Positions 1-12,305 of a DNA stretch of 64,000 nucleotides are shown here, piece after piece. Position 1 is the stretch's first letter. Each line of letters opens with the position of its first letter. The stretch covers positions 2,598,383 through 2,662,382 of the forward strand of contig JYIP02000004.1 of the NCBI GenBank assembly GCA_001051155.2. Direction: 5' to 3'. The notes under the pieces were generated by a model. The model was not told the DNA's origin. It did no database searches and saw nothing but the letters and a program-made list of their open reading frames with translations. The stretch is from Chrysoporthe austroafricana (taxonomy: Eukaryota; Ascomycota; Sordariomycetes; Diaporthales; Cryphonectriaceae). The position numbers and the translations under genes are program-made.

Positions 1-3000
1 CAAGGATGCAGCAGACGAGCAGTACAAGACCGTCAAGTCCAACTCCAAACGGAGAAAGAGCGACAGCATCGTGAATGAGGCCACAGCTCCCTCGAGGTCT
101 GCGGAGGCAGATAGCCAGACGAAGGCACCCGAGGCTTTCACGAGCACGCCTAGCAACCTACAGAGCAAGAGGCTCAAGACTACCGAACTGGAGCCATCCG
201 TCGTCCAGAGGCCCTCCAGCGCTTGTACGATTGACACCGGCTCGAATAACGGATCACGCCTCACATGCTTGCCCGCCAAACCGACTAAGACCCCTAGCAC
301 CCTCTCGACAAACTCAACTGAGTACAGATCCAATCGTATCGCAGAGCAGTTGGAAGAACCGCAAACCACCAATATGCAGGCCAATAGATGCGAACGGCAA
401 GACTCGCTCTTCAGTTCCGAGGCACCTGGCACAGCGAACTCTCTTTCACACAAGAATACCATTGGACAAACCTTCGACCTAAATAAAGTGTTCCTCAATG
501 CCCCAGGATACAATAGCAGCCGGTGTCAAGCTGACCAAGAAAGCATCCCTGAGCAATCACATGGCTTAAGTCGCGCATTCGATGGCGACAATACATCGGA
601 CTATAGCAGTGCTGCTGTACGCAGACGGCCTGATGTTTCAAGGCGTCAACCCACTCGCGGGACAGCTAACCAGCGGCCGGAAGGATTCAATCCCGCAGGA
701 CGAATCGCACGGAATGGGCCGCTGAATACACTCACGGCAAATCAGAACAAGTCTCTTCGAGGCTACTACGGACCTGAGAGGCGAAGTGAACAGCGCCCGG
801 CATACGCCACACCACGTGAAGACAAGTGGAACAGAATCGCCAGAATGACGAATCCAGACAGCCTCAAGGAGATCAGATGGGATATGAGAGACGCTCGGTT
901 GGAGAGTCTCGTGGTGTCGCGCGATGAAACCAGCCATCCGCGTCGAAAAGACTACAACAGCTACGCTCCCCAAGCAGAGGCTCGACTGCTCAGAGCCCAA
1001 GAGCCACGCTCTTCATTGCAGCCGCCGAATACATCTTCGTTGCTGTCTGACTTTGGCGGTAACAGTTCCATCGCACCTCAGAGGTCTTCGGCTACAAGAC
1101 ACGATGTTCAGCCTCAGCGTGAGAGCCGACCACAGACGCGCGAGCTGACAGATATCGGTCGTCAGAAGCTTCAGCGGCTGAATGATGGCCATCTGGCGCG
1201 ACATGGTGGCTTGTCCCAACCGAAGGCGAGAAATCTTAAAGTTTCCAGTGTCTCCAAATATATAGGGCCGAAGACGCCGCGCATCACGAGAGATGAAATC
1301 GCCGATGCCGTCGCACAGATGAAGAATTTTCAGATGCAGTATGATAAGAAGAATACAACTATCTTGGCTGATGCTTTGCCGGCTGATCTTGAAAATTCGC
1401 TTCCGGATCATCTATCTCGCACGAGGGCTGTGAGGAATATTGCTGGGCGCGAACGCAACGAGGCGATGAACCAAGAGCGAACAATCGCAAATAGAATACG
1501 GCGCATCAGACAAGAGGTGGAAAAGGACGACAAGAATACCGACAAATCGCAGGATTTCAAAGACAATCTCATTCGTGAGAAATGTGCCCGCTATATTGAG
1601 AAGAAGAGGCGGATGCTCAAGAACAGACGCCAGAATTGGGGTTTGCTTTCTGTTGATTTCCTTGAGAACGGCCACGACGGCGACTTCGATGGCGAGGAGG
1701 TTGACTTGAATGTGCGGAAGATACCAGCTTCGCAAGCACTAAAGCCCAGCCAGGCCATCGTCATCTACTGCGTGTACCTCAGTCAGCCTGTCGACGAGCC
1801 TAGAAATTACGAGGATGACATGATGCGCACAAAGGCATTTGGCAAGTTGGATTCGGCTAACCATTACGCCAAGATACTGCTAGATGGCACGTCGTCGCAG
1901 AAATCCAAGGTTCTGGCGCGGCGAGTTGTTTCTTTAACAACTACCTACATAAACGGTCTGCTCGTCGGGATGAAGGAAAGAGGCGATGGTAAATACGTAC
2001 ACGTCCAAGTGCGCAAAGAGAAGACTGTGGTGGGTGAAATGGACCCTGATATTTTGCGCAATCAGTGGGTGGACGAGGATGTCGTTGACATATATCGCAA
2101 ACGCTACGATGTCGTCGAATATCAGCTCATTCCGAAGGGGATCATTGAGGCGGAGAAACGAGACGAAGAGAAGAGAAAACTATGGGACCAGCAACAGAAG
2201 GAGAATCCTGTCACTACTGATGGCAATAGAGAAGAGAGGGTACAGGACGAAGTCACGGACACAGTCGAGGAAGAGCAGCACTTGAGAGGGCTTGAGGGCT
2301 CAGAGCTACGCTCGGCGTTGAAAGCCCTACCTGCGTACAGATCTGCTCATCAGGAAGAGGCCGGGTACGCTGAGAACGACATTGCCCAGACCCAGCGCGA
2401 GGGTAAAGATGGGAGTGACGACCGACTCTCGCCGCTCTTCTCTTCCGACTCGGATGCAGATGCTCACCAAGATCTCGAAAACGAGACCGCGTGTTCAACG
2501 AGTTGCGCCGACAAGTCCCCTGCGTCTCACCAAAGTGACTGCAGTCGCAGTCCGACCCCATACTCAGCACATATTGAAGGCAATCCCCTAAATCCAGGGG
2601 CCAACAGTGAATTCAAGGTAAACCCTTATGGCTCCTTCACTGACTTGCGCACGGCCAACGAGCGAGCATTCTCTGTGGCGAAGATGGCTTGGAAGCCTAG
2701 GGGCTGTGATCTAAAGGCATTCGATCACTGGAAAGAGTGCATATTGCCTAAAATCGCTCAGGAGATGGAGCAGGTTGACATGGACAGTGAGTGCGTCAAC
2801 TTGGAATGGCCTGCCCCACCTTTCCATGGTGCCAATGATCGTCGGCCGTGGCTGTTCGACTGGGCTTCGGTAGCTGTGATTGAGATAGAGATCGAAGGCC
2901 CCATGGATACCGAGATCAACTTCGCCATGGACATGCAGGAGACACACAGCGCTCGAGACGTCGAGGACATCCTCGCCAAAGCCGCGGCTACGGCTGAGGC

Positions 3001-3112
3001 TGAAAAGGGCGGCGAGGAGATCGTGATCGACTCGGAAGACAACGGGGGCAGCGATGACGAATCTGTCATAATCCAGAACGGTGATGACGGCGATATCAGC
3101 GAGGAGGAGTGA
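1..3112 (+). CDS. Uncharacterised, largely disordered fungal protein (5' end outside window)
   Basis: The reading frame is open from base 2 to the TGA ending at 3112, giving 1,036 visible residues. There is no stop before the left edge and no clear ATG near it, so the gene starts outside the window. The first third is rich in Ser, Arg, Asn and Gln with no repeat or domain I recognise. A basic, probably helical segment (about residues 480-560, including EKKRRMLKNRRQNWG) precedes the most ordered-looking part, about residues 560-740 (SQAIVIYCVYLS, KSKVLARRVVSL, KYVHVQVRKEKTV). The C-terminus is strongly acidic (DSEDNGGSDDE, DISEEE). I do not recognise the family and assign no function. The basic and acidic blocks suggest a nuclear protein, which is inference only. 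It converges with CDC37. Confidence 0.75.
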   Translation, partial: KDAADEQYKTVKSNSKRRKSDSIVNEATAPSRSAEADSQTKAPEAFTSTPSNLQSKRLKTTELEPSVVQRPSSACTIDTGSNNGSRLTCLPAKPTKTPSTLSTNSTEYRSNRIAEQLEEPQTTNMQANRCERQDSLFSSEAPGTANSLSHKNTIGQTFDLNKVFLNAPGYNSSRCQADQESIPEQSHGLSRAFDGDNTSDYSSAAVRRRPDVSRRQPTRGTANQRPEGFNPAGRIARNGPLNTLTANQNKSLRGYYGPERRSEQRPAYATPREDKWNRIARMTNPDSLKEIRWDMRDARLESLVVSRDETSHPRRKDYNSYAPQAEARLLRAQEPRSSLQPPNTSSLLSDFGGNSSIAPQRSSATRHDVQPQRESRPQTRELTDIGRQKLQRLNDGHLARHGGLSQPKARNLKVSSVSKYIGPKTPRITRDEIADAVAQMKNFQMQYDKKNTTILADALPADLENSLPDHLSRTRAVRNIAGRERNEAMNQERTIANRIRRIRQEVEKDDKNTDKSQDFKDNLIREKCARYIEKKRRMLKNRRQNWGLLSVDFLENGHDGDFDGEEVDLNVRKIPASQALKPSQAIVIYCVYLSQPVDEPRNYEDDMMRTKAFGKLDSANHYAKILLDGTSSQKSKVLARRVVSLTTTYINGLLVGMKERGDGKYVHVQVRKEKTVVGEMDPDILRNQWVDEDVVDIYRKRYDVVEYQLIPKGIIEAEKRDEEKRKLWDQQQKENPVTTDGNREERVQDEVTDTVEEEQHLRGLEGSELRSALKALPAYRSAHQEEAGYAENDIAQTQREGKDGSDDRLSPLFSSDSDADAHQDLENETACSTSCADKSPASHQSDCSRSPTPYSAHIEGNPLNPGANSEFKVNPYGSFTDLRTANERAFSVAKMAWKPRGCDLKAFDHWKECILPKIAQEMEQVDMDSECVNLEWPAPPFHGANDRRPWLFDWASVAVIEIEIEGPMDTEINFAMDMQETHSARDVEDILAKAAATAEAEKGGEEIVIDSEDNGGSDDESVIIQNGDDGDISEEE

Positions 3113-3928
3113 TGAGACCTGGGGTTCTTTGGGTTGAGTGGGCACTAGGGAGAAAGCCACGGCCACACATGAGAACTATCCGACTTCGTTGATACTGAAC
3201 GGATTTGGCCGCGGCTTCGCAATACTCGGGCCATATCACAACTTCACGGTGTTTGAAACGTGATCTGGCCGATCCTGGTGACCAGGGGAACGAATTTGGA
3301 TGGCTCAAAGTTGTTCGATAGCATCGACTCCTCTTCGGACCGGCCACATTGTAAAATAGAATCTTGCAAATTCGGTGGCAACAGCAGTCCATGATTCGGT
3401 CAGGTCCAGGAGCAAATACAAAACCGTAATGAGAATCCAATCGATTATCTATCTTCCCGGTTCTGGACTCCGGGTCAGATGTGTTCAGTCTTGATACCAA
3501 GAGCTGGAAGCTTGCTCAACAAGGGATCTCGGGATTCATTTTCATTCTAGTACCTAGGCTAGCCCGTCCTCCCACACGAGGGAGGTTGTCCTACATCAGA
3601 CCGGCGTACTGGAGGTCATACCTCCCAACGAACCCTGCCTCAATGGTCTGGTCTACTAGAGATGAATCGTGTGCGATATCTCTCGTTGAGTGTACTTAGG
3701 TTGATGCGCTGTCTCGCGTTTCGTATACTATACTGATGGGTCATCTTGACCAGACGACTAAACGGTGGGTGTTAGTATATTTTACACAGCAAGAAGACAC
3801 CGCTTTCTCGTACGATGTGGACCATTGCCTCTTACCTTCCATGCCATCTCACGCAAATGCTCTGTGATTCCAAAGGCCTCCTCCTCCTCCTTTCCGATCC
3901 TATCATGGGCGCAGCGGCTCAGCCCGGC
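3113..3928. other. Convergent 3' intergenic region
   Basis: This 816 bp lies between the 3' ends of the first gene and CDC37 and should hold both 3' UTRs and poly(A) sites. The only structure noticed is a short inverted repeat, CCTCCC/GGGAGG, with a 6-nt loop at 3568-3585. No coding signal is convincing. Confidence 0.6.
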
Positions 3929-5483
3929 TCACTCCGGATCAGGCGCGTGCTCCTCCTCGGTCGTAGCCTTGCCCTGCTCCGCCAGCTGCTTCCAATGCGC
4001 CTGGCCCTCCTCGGTCGTAGCATCGATGATCTCCTCCTCGAGCGACAGGATGCCCGCCTCCGAGAGCTTGCCTACCACGTCCTCCGCCTCCTCCACCTTC
4101 ATCTTGCCCAGCGCCACGTTCACGTCGTCCAGGCGGCCCGTCTCCAGCGCCTTCTTCATCTCGGGGGTGAAACCCTCGAAGATCTTCCTGGACGCCTGCT
4201 CGTCGGGGTCCTGGCTGTCGGCCTCGGGCACCCGGATGTTGATCACCGTGCCCGGCTCCACGGCGTGCAGCTGGATCTGCTCGACACCCTCGCCCTCGGC
4301 CCCGCGGGCCGCGCGCTGCCTGTTGATTTCGGCCGCGCGCGTCTTGATCTTCTGGTAGGTGTCCTGGACGTCCTTGAAGAACACGTCCTGCGCCTGGTGG
4401 CCCTTGGTCATCACGCGTTTGAAGAACAGCGCGACGCCGTCTCGGCCCAGGGCGCGGCAGTACTGCAGCAGCAGGGCCTGGTGGACGCACTGCCGCGCGA
4501 AGTCGTCGCCGTCGAGCTGGGCGTTGAAAGCCATAACGAGCAGGCCGTCGGTCTCCTTCTCGGTAAGGATCTGCGGATTCTTGCCGAGGAAGGTCATGGA
4601 TGCGCTGTAGTCGCCAGTCTTGATTTTCGCGAATTGCTTCGCAGCAGGGGAGGCCTCGACTTCCTCATCATCATCGTCATCGTCATCATCGCCGCCCTCG
4701 GCTGCTGGTGCCTTAGACGACGAACTTTCCGCGGACGGCGCGGAGTAATTCGGGTTCAGCAGCTCCACCTTGGTGTCGGCCTTCTTCCCGGCCTCGGACT
4801 TGTTGACGTGCGAGCTGTCGAAGCCCGTGTGGATGCTCTCGCTCGTGATCTTGCGCCCTTCCTCCTTCTCCAGCTCGCCCAGCTTCTCCAGCAACTCCCC
4901 CTGCAGCTTCACCACCTTGTCCAGGTGCTCGCCGACCTCCGCCACCACGGCGTCGTACCGGTCCTCCTGCTTGACCTTCTTCTCCGCCAGCGCGCTGCTC
5001 ACCTGGTCCAGCAGGGTCATCATCATCTTGCTGTACGTCGGCAACTTCTCGTCGCCCTCGGGCTTGGGCAGGCCCTCGGGGCGCGGGGGCGGCTGGTCGT
5101 CCTTCCCGGCGCCCTCCATGACGGCCGCGAAGGCGATATCCTCAGGACTGCGGCCCCCGCTCCCGGCGGCGTCCGCGGCGTGCGACTTGAGCGCGTCAAG
5201 CAGGCCCGTGATGCGCCGGATCAGCGCGTCGTTGATCTGGCGCTCGTACTTGAACAGGGTGATCTGCTGCCGCCGGTGCTCGCGCTCATGGTGGATCTGC
5301 GCCTGCTTCGCGCGGATGAAGGACTGCTTGTCAACGTTGGGGTGGACCTCGATGTCGGAGTCGTCCGAGAGCTCGAGGGTATCCTAGCGGCGGCTGCGGT
5401 GTCAGTACCGGGTGCGGATTCCATACAGGCTTGCTTATACTTGGGCGGGGCTAACCTACCCACTTGCTGTAGTCGAGCGGCAT
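3929..5483 (-). CDS. CDC37: Hsp90 co-chaperone Cdc37
   Basis: Cdc37 loads client protein kinases onto Hsp90 in the cytosol. The model joins complement(3929..5383, 5460..5483): an 8-codon first exon (MPLDYSKW), a 76-bp intron with GTAGGT donor and CTAG acceptor, and one large exon, for 492 residues. The N-terminus is diagnostic of the family: MPLDYSKW followed by the acidic DTLELSDDSDIEVHPN. Ser14 and Ser17 sit where CK2 phosphorylates the yeast and animal proteins. A kinase-binding helical N-domain with coiled coil is followed by the Hsp90-binding middle domain (about residues 255-390, including KGHQAQDVFFKDVQDTYQKI) and a helical C-domain ending in an acidic tail. An unusual run of eight Asp lies in the linker before the middle domain. 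Identification is firm. Confidence 0.96.
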
Positions 5484-6242
5484 CCTCGCTGGTTACCTTG
5501 GAAGTCACTCTAGAGATTTGGCCGTGTAGGTAGTTTGCGGTGAAATGTTGGGCTTACAAAAAGGTCGTCGGCGTGAGAAGGGTGGTGGTGTCCGGTCGTA
5601 GCCTTGCTGTAGTTGAAGTTGCGGCTGGGTCATCATCTGCTGGCAGGTTCCCTAAGCTTCTAGAGGGGTCGCTTTGGTGGGGCCGTTTTCGAGTGCGTCT
5701 CTATGACCACTCCCAAAAATTGCGGCGGCACAGCGGGAGAGAATTGGCGAATCATCAAGGAGGGACACAAGGTTGAAGACAGTGACACAGCATCAACGCA
5801 GTCATGACAACATCAACCAAAACAAGTAGGTCCTCGGCAAATTCCTTGTGCTTTGCCAGTAATATACTCAACGACCTCGAGGGTCATCTCAGTCCCATAG
5901 ATCCAGTTCCAAAATGTCCTCGCCGTGTATCCTCCTTCCCACTTGTTACCCTAAACCTCTAGAGTCAACACCATAGTGATACACGGTCCATACAAACGCC
6001 TTGCTTATCAGCCTCAGATATGAGTGTCAAAGAATCCTCGAGATCAATCAATTCCTGCTAGTCCGCTTCCGATGCCCTATCGTACCTACGCCCTGCCCAT
6101 CCAACCGCCTGAAGATAGCCTTCCCAACTCCATCCGCATGTGATTTCCGCTCTCCCTCACCCTAAACTCCTGAATCCAGATATTCATTTTCTCGTCTTCT
6201 TGAACAATTTGCTAGTGACGAGCTGCAGGGGTGATATTCGCC
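5484..6242. other. CDC37 promoter and MOT1 3' region
   Basis: This 759 bp lies between two minus-strand genes. It must hold the CDC37 promoter and 5' UTR (5484 upward) and the MOT1 3' UTR (6242 downward). No further gene is supported. A weak heat-shock-element-like match at 5653-5665 is listed separately. Confidence 0.6.
5653..5665 (-). promoter_or_regulatory. Weak heat-shock-element-like site before CDC37
   Basis: Read in the CDC37 direction the site is CTCtaGAAgcTTA. It matches seven of the nine fixed positions of TTCnnGAAnnTTC and lies about 170 bp before the CDC37 ATG. CDC37 is a chaperone partner, so Hsf1 control is plausible, but a match this imperfect can occur by chance. Confidence 0.25.
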
Positions 6243-9200
6243 CTACTGCATCGTCTTCAAGAACCCATCGAGGTCGAAACTCTCCTCGTACTGCTTATTA
6301 TCCCAGAGTTCACCGAGATCCTCTAGCCAAGCCGCCTTCTTGCCCGGCTGGCATACGTCTCCCGTCTCGACATCCACCATGTCCTCCTCACGACCCTCGA
6401 ACCCACTACCACCTGGACCGCCCTTCTCAGGTTTCTCTTGGATGAGACCCGGCCCTGCGTCGCCGATGTTGAAGAGATCGAGAATCTGATCTGTATCCAT
6501 GGTAGCCAAGCCTGCGTTCTGCTGGTTGACAACCGTAGACGCGACGTCAATCTTGAAGCGCTGGAGGTTGAGGATCTTCTCTTCCAATGTTCCGCGGGTG
6601 ACAAGTCGATACACATTGACGACTTTCTTCTGACCGATGCGATGCGCGCGGTCCATCGCCTGCAGGTCCTTCTGTGGGTTCCAGTCGTGCTCGACAAAGA
6701 TGACAGTGTCTGCACCCGTCAAGTTCAGCCCGAGACCACCGACACTCGTCGTGAGCAGCAGACAGTCGTAGGACGGGTCACTGTTAAACTTGTTGACAAG
6801 ATCTTGGCGCTTATTGGCCTCGACAGAGCCGTCCATGCGCAGGTAAGTGACGGAGGGAAGCATGTTCTTGAGAACTGTGTTTTGCACCATATCAAGCATC
6901 TCTTTCATCTGGCAGAAAATGAGGGCACGGTGAGGCTTGATGGGTTGGTAGAGCGGATCATTGGTATCTGTGCCCTCGGTGCCGATGCCGCAGTCGACGA
7001 GCAGGTCACGGAGAGCCGTCAGCTTGGGGGCGTGGACTGCGTCTTCGAGGCTGGTATTACCCTTCGCAAGGATGCGCTGCGTGTCGTCGTACTTGGGATG
7101 ACCTGGTTTGAGTACCATGGCGGGAGAATTGCAGAGCTTTCGCATGTATTGCAAAGCTTGGAAGATGTGCTGCTTCGCATCCTTGTCGTCTCGGCCAGCC
7201 TCTTCCGCGAGCTTCTTCGACTCCTTCTTGGTGAAGTCCTCGAAAAGCTTCCGCTGCAGATCACTGAGGTCGCAATAGTAGTTCTGCAAAATCTTAGGCG
7301 GCAGGTCGTTGAGGACTTCTTCCTTCAAGCGACGTAGCAAGAAAGGCAAGACTTGCTTGTGCAACGCCTCAATAGCGAGTGCGCCTGCTTCCTGTTCTTT
7401 TGACGAGGCCTTGCTGAAGCGTGACGCCGAGATAGGCTTAACAAATCGATCTGCAAACATCTTCTCTGCGCCCAGAAAACCTGGCATTAAGAAGTCGAAT
7501 AGAGACCACAGCTCCAGTACGTTGTTCTGGATTGGTGTGCCGGTCAAGATGAGCCGGTGGTTGCTAGCCAGCTGCTTGACCGCCATGCTGATCTTCGCCT
7601 TAGCGTTCTTAATCAGATGACCCTCGTCAAGCACCACGTAGTTCCAGTTGTATTTGCTCAAGACGTCGATATCATTGCGACAGACATCGTAAGACGTAAC
7701 CACGATATCTGGCTTGTCAAGCCTATCCTTCAAAGCCTTTCGCTCGGACGGTGGCCCAACGTACGCCGTGACGCTGAGGAAAGGAGCGTACGTCTTGATC
7801 TCCTGCTGCCAGTGCCCTGACAATGTCGGAGGGCAGACGATCAATGACGGGAGTCGCCTCATATCCGGATTGCCAGTCTTCGAAAACTCTTCGGCACGTT
7901 CGTGGTGGTCGCTAGCAACAATGCAGAGAGTTTGCAGTGTCTTTCCCAGACCCATGTCGTCACAGAGAATGCCGTGTAGATGATACTTCCTGAGGAAATT
8001 GAGCCAATTGACACCATCCTGCTGGTAGGAGCGTAGCTCAGCCTTGATGGCAACAGGGAGCTGAAAAGGCTCAACCTTCTTGGGATCCAGTAGCTGAGCA
8101 ATGAAAGTCCTCTCGCGATCCCTACCCGCAAGCAGCTCTTGAGAGAGACCTGGTGGATCTGGTATGCCAGCCTCAAGAGGTACTAGCTTGACCAGTGTTG
8201 CGAATGAAGTGGTTGCAATGCGCCGTATATCGTCATCCGAGTCACTCATGCGACCCAATACTGGCACAATGAGGAAAACAACATATGGAAGAATGGAATC
8301 TCCCATGACGGCGATTAAGTGATAAATGGTCTCAATCGCACCCTGTCGGAAATGGAGGTCGAGAGGATTGCTGATGGACGGAAGAACCTTCTCCACCAAC
8401 GCAGTCATACCCTCGACCGTGATGACGCTGCACACCGTTGCCAGGCACTTCGCAGCCATGTATCTGAATACCGACAGCTCAGAATGCAAAGCTTTGATGA
8501 CCAAGGGCAGAAGCTGCATGATGAATGGATGTAATGCTACATCAATCGTGGGTGTCATGGTACGGATGACCGACATGGCATCAACGATTTCTTGTCCAAA
8601 GGTTTGCTCAGGATCCTTGGCCTCGGCAGGGAGGTCGGCCGAGAACGCCATCATGAGTGGTTGCTCCATAGCACTGCGAATACTGGGCACAACAGCTAAT
8701 AGCTCGGCACCATATGTTTTAGCAAGGATTTGCAGTGCCTCTTTCGCACCGCGGCGGGTGATGCGGGCTGCCTTTGCCTCACGTGCATACTGCGCGGCAT
8801 CGGGGCGATCGACACGGTCCTCCTCCTTCTGCATTGAAAGAACCTCGTTCGTCTTTCTTGCGTTAGGCCCAAACTCGGGCGTCTCGCTTGTCTCCATGCA
8901 AGAAAACTTGACCAGGTTGGCCACGACCTTGTCGGCGGGACCACGACGCCCAGACTCAGTAAAGAGCTGAACCAGTCTTGCAATGGTTGATGACGACCGC
9001 AACTGCAGCTCCTGGTTCTCCTCATTCTTAATGCTTTCCATGATTGCCTTGATCAGTGGGCTGGGCTTCTTTGGAAGAAGCTTGATTGCCACTAGAGCAC
9101 ATGCCGCTGCGCCCTTGATCCGCACGTCGCGAGCATCCTTTTTGACCTTCGCCTCCTCAATCATCTCCGTGGTGCTATCTCGGACCTCAGCCAGCTGTTG

Positions 9201-11991
9201 GCTAGCAATAAGGCGCTGTCCGGGAGCCATGGCCTTCTTCAGCTTCTCATAGTCCTCGTTCACCACTTTCTCCGCGTTGGTGATAGAAAACGCCCCTGGT
9301 CCTGCTTCAGCCTCTCCTTGAACGACAACAGCAAGTGTCGGGAGCTTGCCACTCGAGACCTTGCCGTGGTCACGGAACAGATTGATCAGCTGCTGGCACT
9401 GGGCGCGGACTGCCTTGATCTGGCTGACAAGGTCTCGGTAGCAGGGTGGCCGTTCACCCTCAACCATCTGCTGCAGCAGCGGAACAAACCGGGAACACTG
9501 TTCTGTGCTCTCACAGTTCTTAGCATATTCGTCTACAATCATACAAGCGGCCAGCTGCGTGGATGAGAACGCCGATGAGAAACCACGCTGAATGCTCGCG
9601 TCGTACTCTTGCAGCTCCGTCCAAGGTATCCGGGACATGATGAAGCCCATAGCCTTGGCGGCGAACACTCGGGATCGCACGAGCGTCTCCATACCAACCA
9701 GATCGACATCACCTGACATCATGCGTCCATCGAGATCGTGAGATTGAGATGGTATGGCCTCCTCGACCTTGGTGGACTTTCTGCGCCTCTTCGTAGCTCG
9801 TTCCCCCCCGTCTGACGGGCTAGATCTTCGCGGCGGTGGCGGCGGTGGCGGGGCACCTGCCAGAGGAGCATAGGTGCCTCCTGAAGGTTTGAGGAAAAGA
9901 GTTGCGTTCATAGGTATCGGGTTGCGCTGGACACCAATGGGATGCAGGGAGAGCTCCATTAATGGGGCGATGTGAGAAGAGAATTCCATAGCCAGCACTG
10001 CTGGGTTCTGAGAAAGGGACTTGACGAGGGCCGTCCACAGCTCGAGGGACATCTCGAGCGTCTCTGAATCTCGTTCAACCAGCAGATTTTGAAAGATGAG
10101 TCTGAGGAGCCTGCCGTTGAGCCAACCCTGTGACGACTCTGCATCCAACTTTGCAAACGTCATGAGAGCTTTCAGAACTGCGAGACGGACAGAAGTGATG
10201 GTATGACGGAGGAATGGATAGAGTCGAGGGACGAGAACAGTGAAGGATCTCTCCTCGTCTTCCTTTGCCGAAACCTTCATTGCGAAGAGGACTTCGGGAA
10301 AGCCGCAGAGAATGGCGAGAAGGTCCATGATCTTGCCCGTGGATGCACTCAAGTCGTCGCTAAGATCGGCGAGACCCTCCCAGACGATGTAGATCAGCCC
10401 GTTCAACTCACTCGGACGTTGCGTGACAAACTCCTTCGCCATAGGTATCAAGGTGGCAGCGCTGACTGAGCGCACATCGTCGTCCCTGTCGCCTAGACCC
10501 TTCATGACAGCACGAATAATGCCATCAATCATGTCGCCATCTTTCATGAGGAGGTCTTTGCGGACAGCGACAACATATCGGAGACCGACCATGCCGCCGT
10601 GGCAGATGGGCCAAACGTGTTGGTCCAGTGGCAGGTCTTCTTGCATGACCATTCGATAGAGAATGCGGTAGATGGCAGTCACAGAATTTGCGGGAAAATG
10701 GAACAGAACCGAGCCCAATGTCTGGCCGACCGTCTCACGAATAGGTGCCACCGACGTATCCGAGCTGTAATCTGTGAACCTGTCCAGCATCAGAACACAA
10801 CATAGCCGGCAAGCAAGATCATCCAGCCACTTCCGGTTCCGCTCGTCGTTGTCGCTGCGTGATTTGCCACGACATCGACCGGCACCTGCACCGTGGACTC
10901 TGATGACTTCTCTCAGACCCATGGCTGCGCCGTGTCTTGTTTCCCAAGATGGATCGAAGAGATCGATTTTGAGAAATTCACAGAGTCGCTCGTAGGGCCA
11001 CTCGATGCCTTCGGCGACGACGTCGGTCTCGAGTTCAGATTTAATGGGTATGATAGGGCCCTTGTACTCGGATACGACCTTCGAGTCCTCGTCAATGTCA
11101 GTAGGCCTGTCGAGGCTGAAATAATCAGCCATCTTGCCATTCTTCTTGGAGTCGGCTTCGACCATGGGCGTATCATCTACAAATCCTTCTGATCCAGCGG
11201 TGGTGGCGCGGCGAAGTGAGAGGTCGCCGAAGCCACCCTTGCCCTGCGCAGCCTTCTGGGCTTCGCGCTTCCGCTTCCGCTTTAGGACATTGAGCTGCCT
11301 CGCGCTCATGCCGCTCTCCTCTGTCGGGTGAGGCGTTGGTGCCCCGTTGTGGTTGCCATTGAAGCCGTTGGTGTCGGCCGGCGTGCCAGGGCTAGCACTC
11401 TCACGAGAGACAGGTATCTCCTCGTCCTCATATGGACGGCCGAGTAGTCCTAGTCGGCCGGTGAGAGTCTTCTTTTGATGTGCGAGGCGGGCTTGAGGAT
11501 CCAATGCGCCGAGTGCATAGTCGATCGTGCCACCTCGGAGTAGCTCTCTACCGTATCTTATTATGTTTGTCACGTTGAGAGTGTCCAAGCTCAACGTGTC
11601 GACCTCGGGGAGTGTGGGCCCGTCTTTCTCCTCCTTCTTGACGAGGCCATTTTCGTCGTGTTCGTCCTTCTTCTTGAGCGGCACGGGGTCCTCATCTGCG
11701 TTTGGGTCGTAAGCCTCTGCATTTTCGATAATCTTGCCGATGGCCTTAGCAGCAGTTGAGCGAGTCTCCCAGTCCTTGTGTCGCAGATAGGGGACGACTC
11801 GGGAGAGCAGGTTGAACAGCTCCTCTGGCTGGTGCTTCTGCCAGTCGGCAAGCTGATTGACTGCTGTGTCCCGGATAAGACGGGTACTTCCAGTCTCAAG
11901 GATACTGAGATATGTTAGCTCAGAACAGGCCAGGGAGGTCCCAATGACGATATGAGACTTACGTGACGATGCGATCGAGTCTTGATGCCAT
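6243..11991 (-). CDS. MOT1: Mot1/BTAF1, TBP-associated Snf2-family ATPase
   Basis: Mot1 uses ATP to strip TATA-binding protein from DNA in the nucleus and so redistributes it between promoters. The model joins complement(6243..11904, 11963..11991): a 29-nt first exon, a 58-bp intron (GTAAGT...CTCAG), then one uninterrupted 5.66-kb exon, 1,896 residues in all. The N-terminal two thirds are HEAT-like helical repeats (for example the segment beginning PYLRHKDWETRSTAAKAIG) that grip TBP. The C-terminal third is the Snf2 ATPase: motif I DDMGLGKT at about 1325-1332, motif II DEGH at 1436-1439, and later helicase motifs including HRIGQKK. The unusual DEGH box (rather than DEAH) is the form expected in Mot1. 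Length agrees with yeast Mot1 (1,867 residues). The start is fixed by the MASRLDRIVTILETGSTR N-terminus. Confidence 0.96.
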
Positions 11992-12270
11992 CCTAAATCA
12001 TATCATGGCGCACCAGATGGACAGCCGAGAAAAAGAGAAGGAGAAAAAAACCGGATGCTACTGGCAGCGCGACCAAGCTGACGAAGCCATCAAATCAATT
12101 TATCAGGTGCTGTAGAAGCAGGATGCCTAGTTGACCATTGAATCTAGAGAGATGCATGGTTAGAGATGCCGTAGAGAAGGATGCATAATCAAAGTGAATC
12201 TAGAGGACGATACGACGATACCTCCGTGTGGTGCGGAAGGCATTGTTTGAAACCGAGAGTGAACAGATGA

Positions 12271-12305
12271 GGTGAGGTGAGGTGAGTTGAGTTGAGTTGA
12301 GTTGA
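12271..12305. repeat. Compound pentanucleotide microsatellite
   Basis: Three GGTGA units run directly into four GTTGA units, about 280 bp before the MOT1 start codon. It lies in the MOT1 upstream region and is likely to vary in length between isolates. Confidence 0.85.

Noticed and set aside
3815..5533. 572-codon plus-strand open frame across CDC37
   Set aside because: It is antisense to a firmly identified gene. Its Leu/Arg/Val-rich product is the usual shadow of GC-rich codons and matches no family.
6438..7337. 299-codon plus-strand open frame within MOT1
   Set aside because: It is the antisense shadow of the conserved Snf2 ATPase region.
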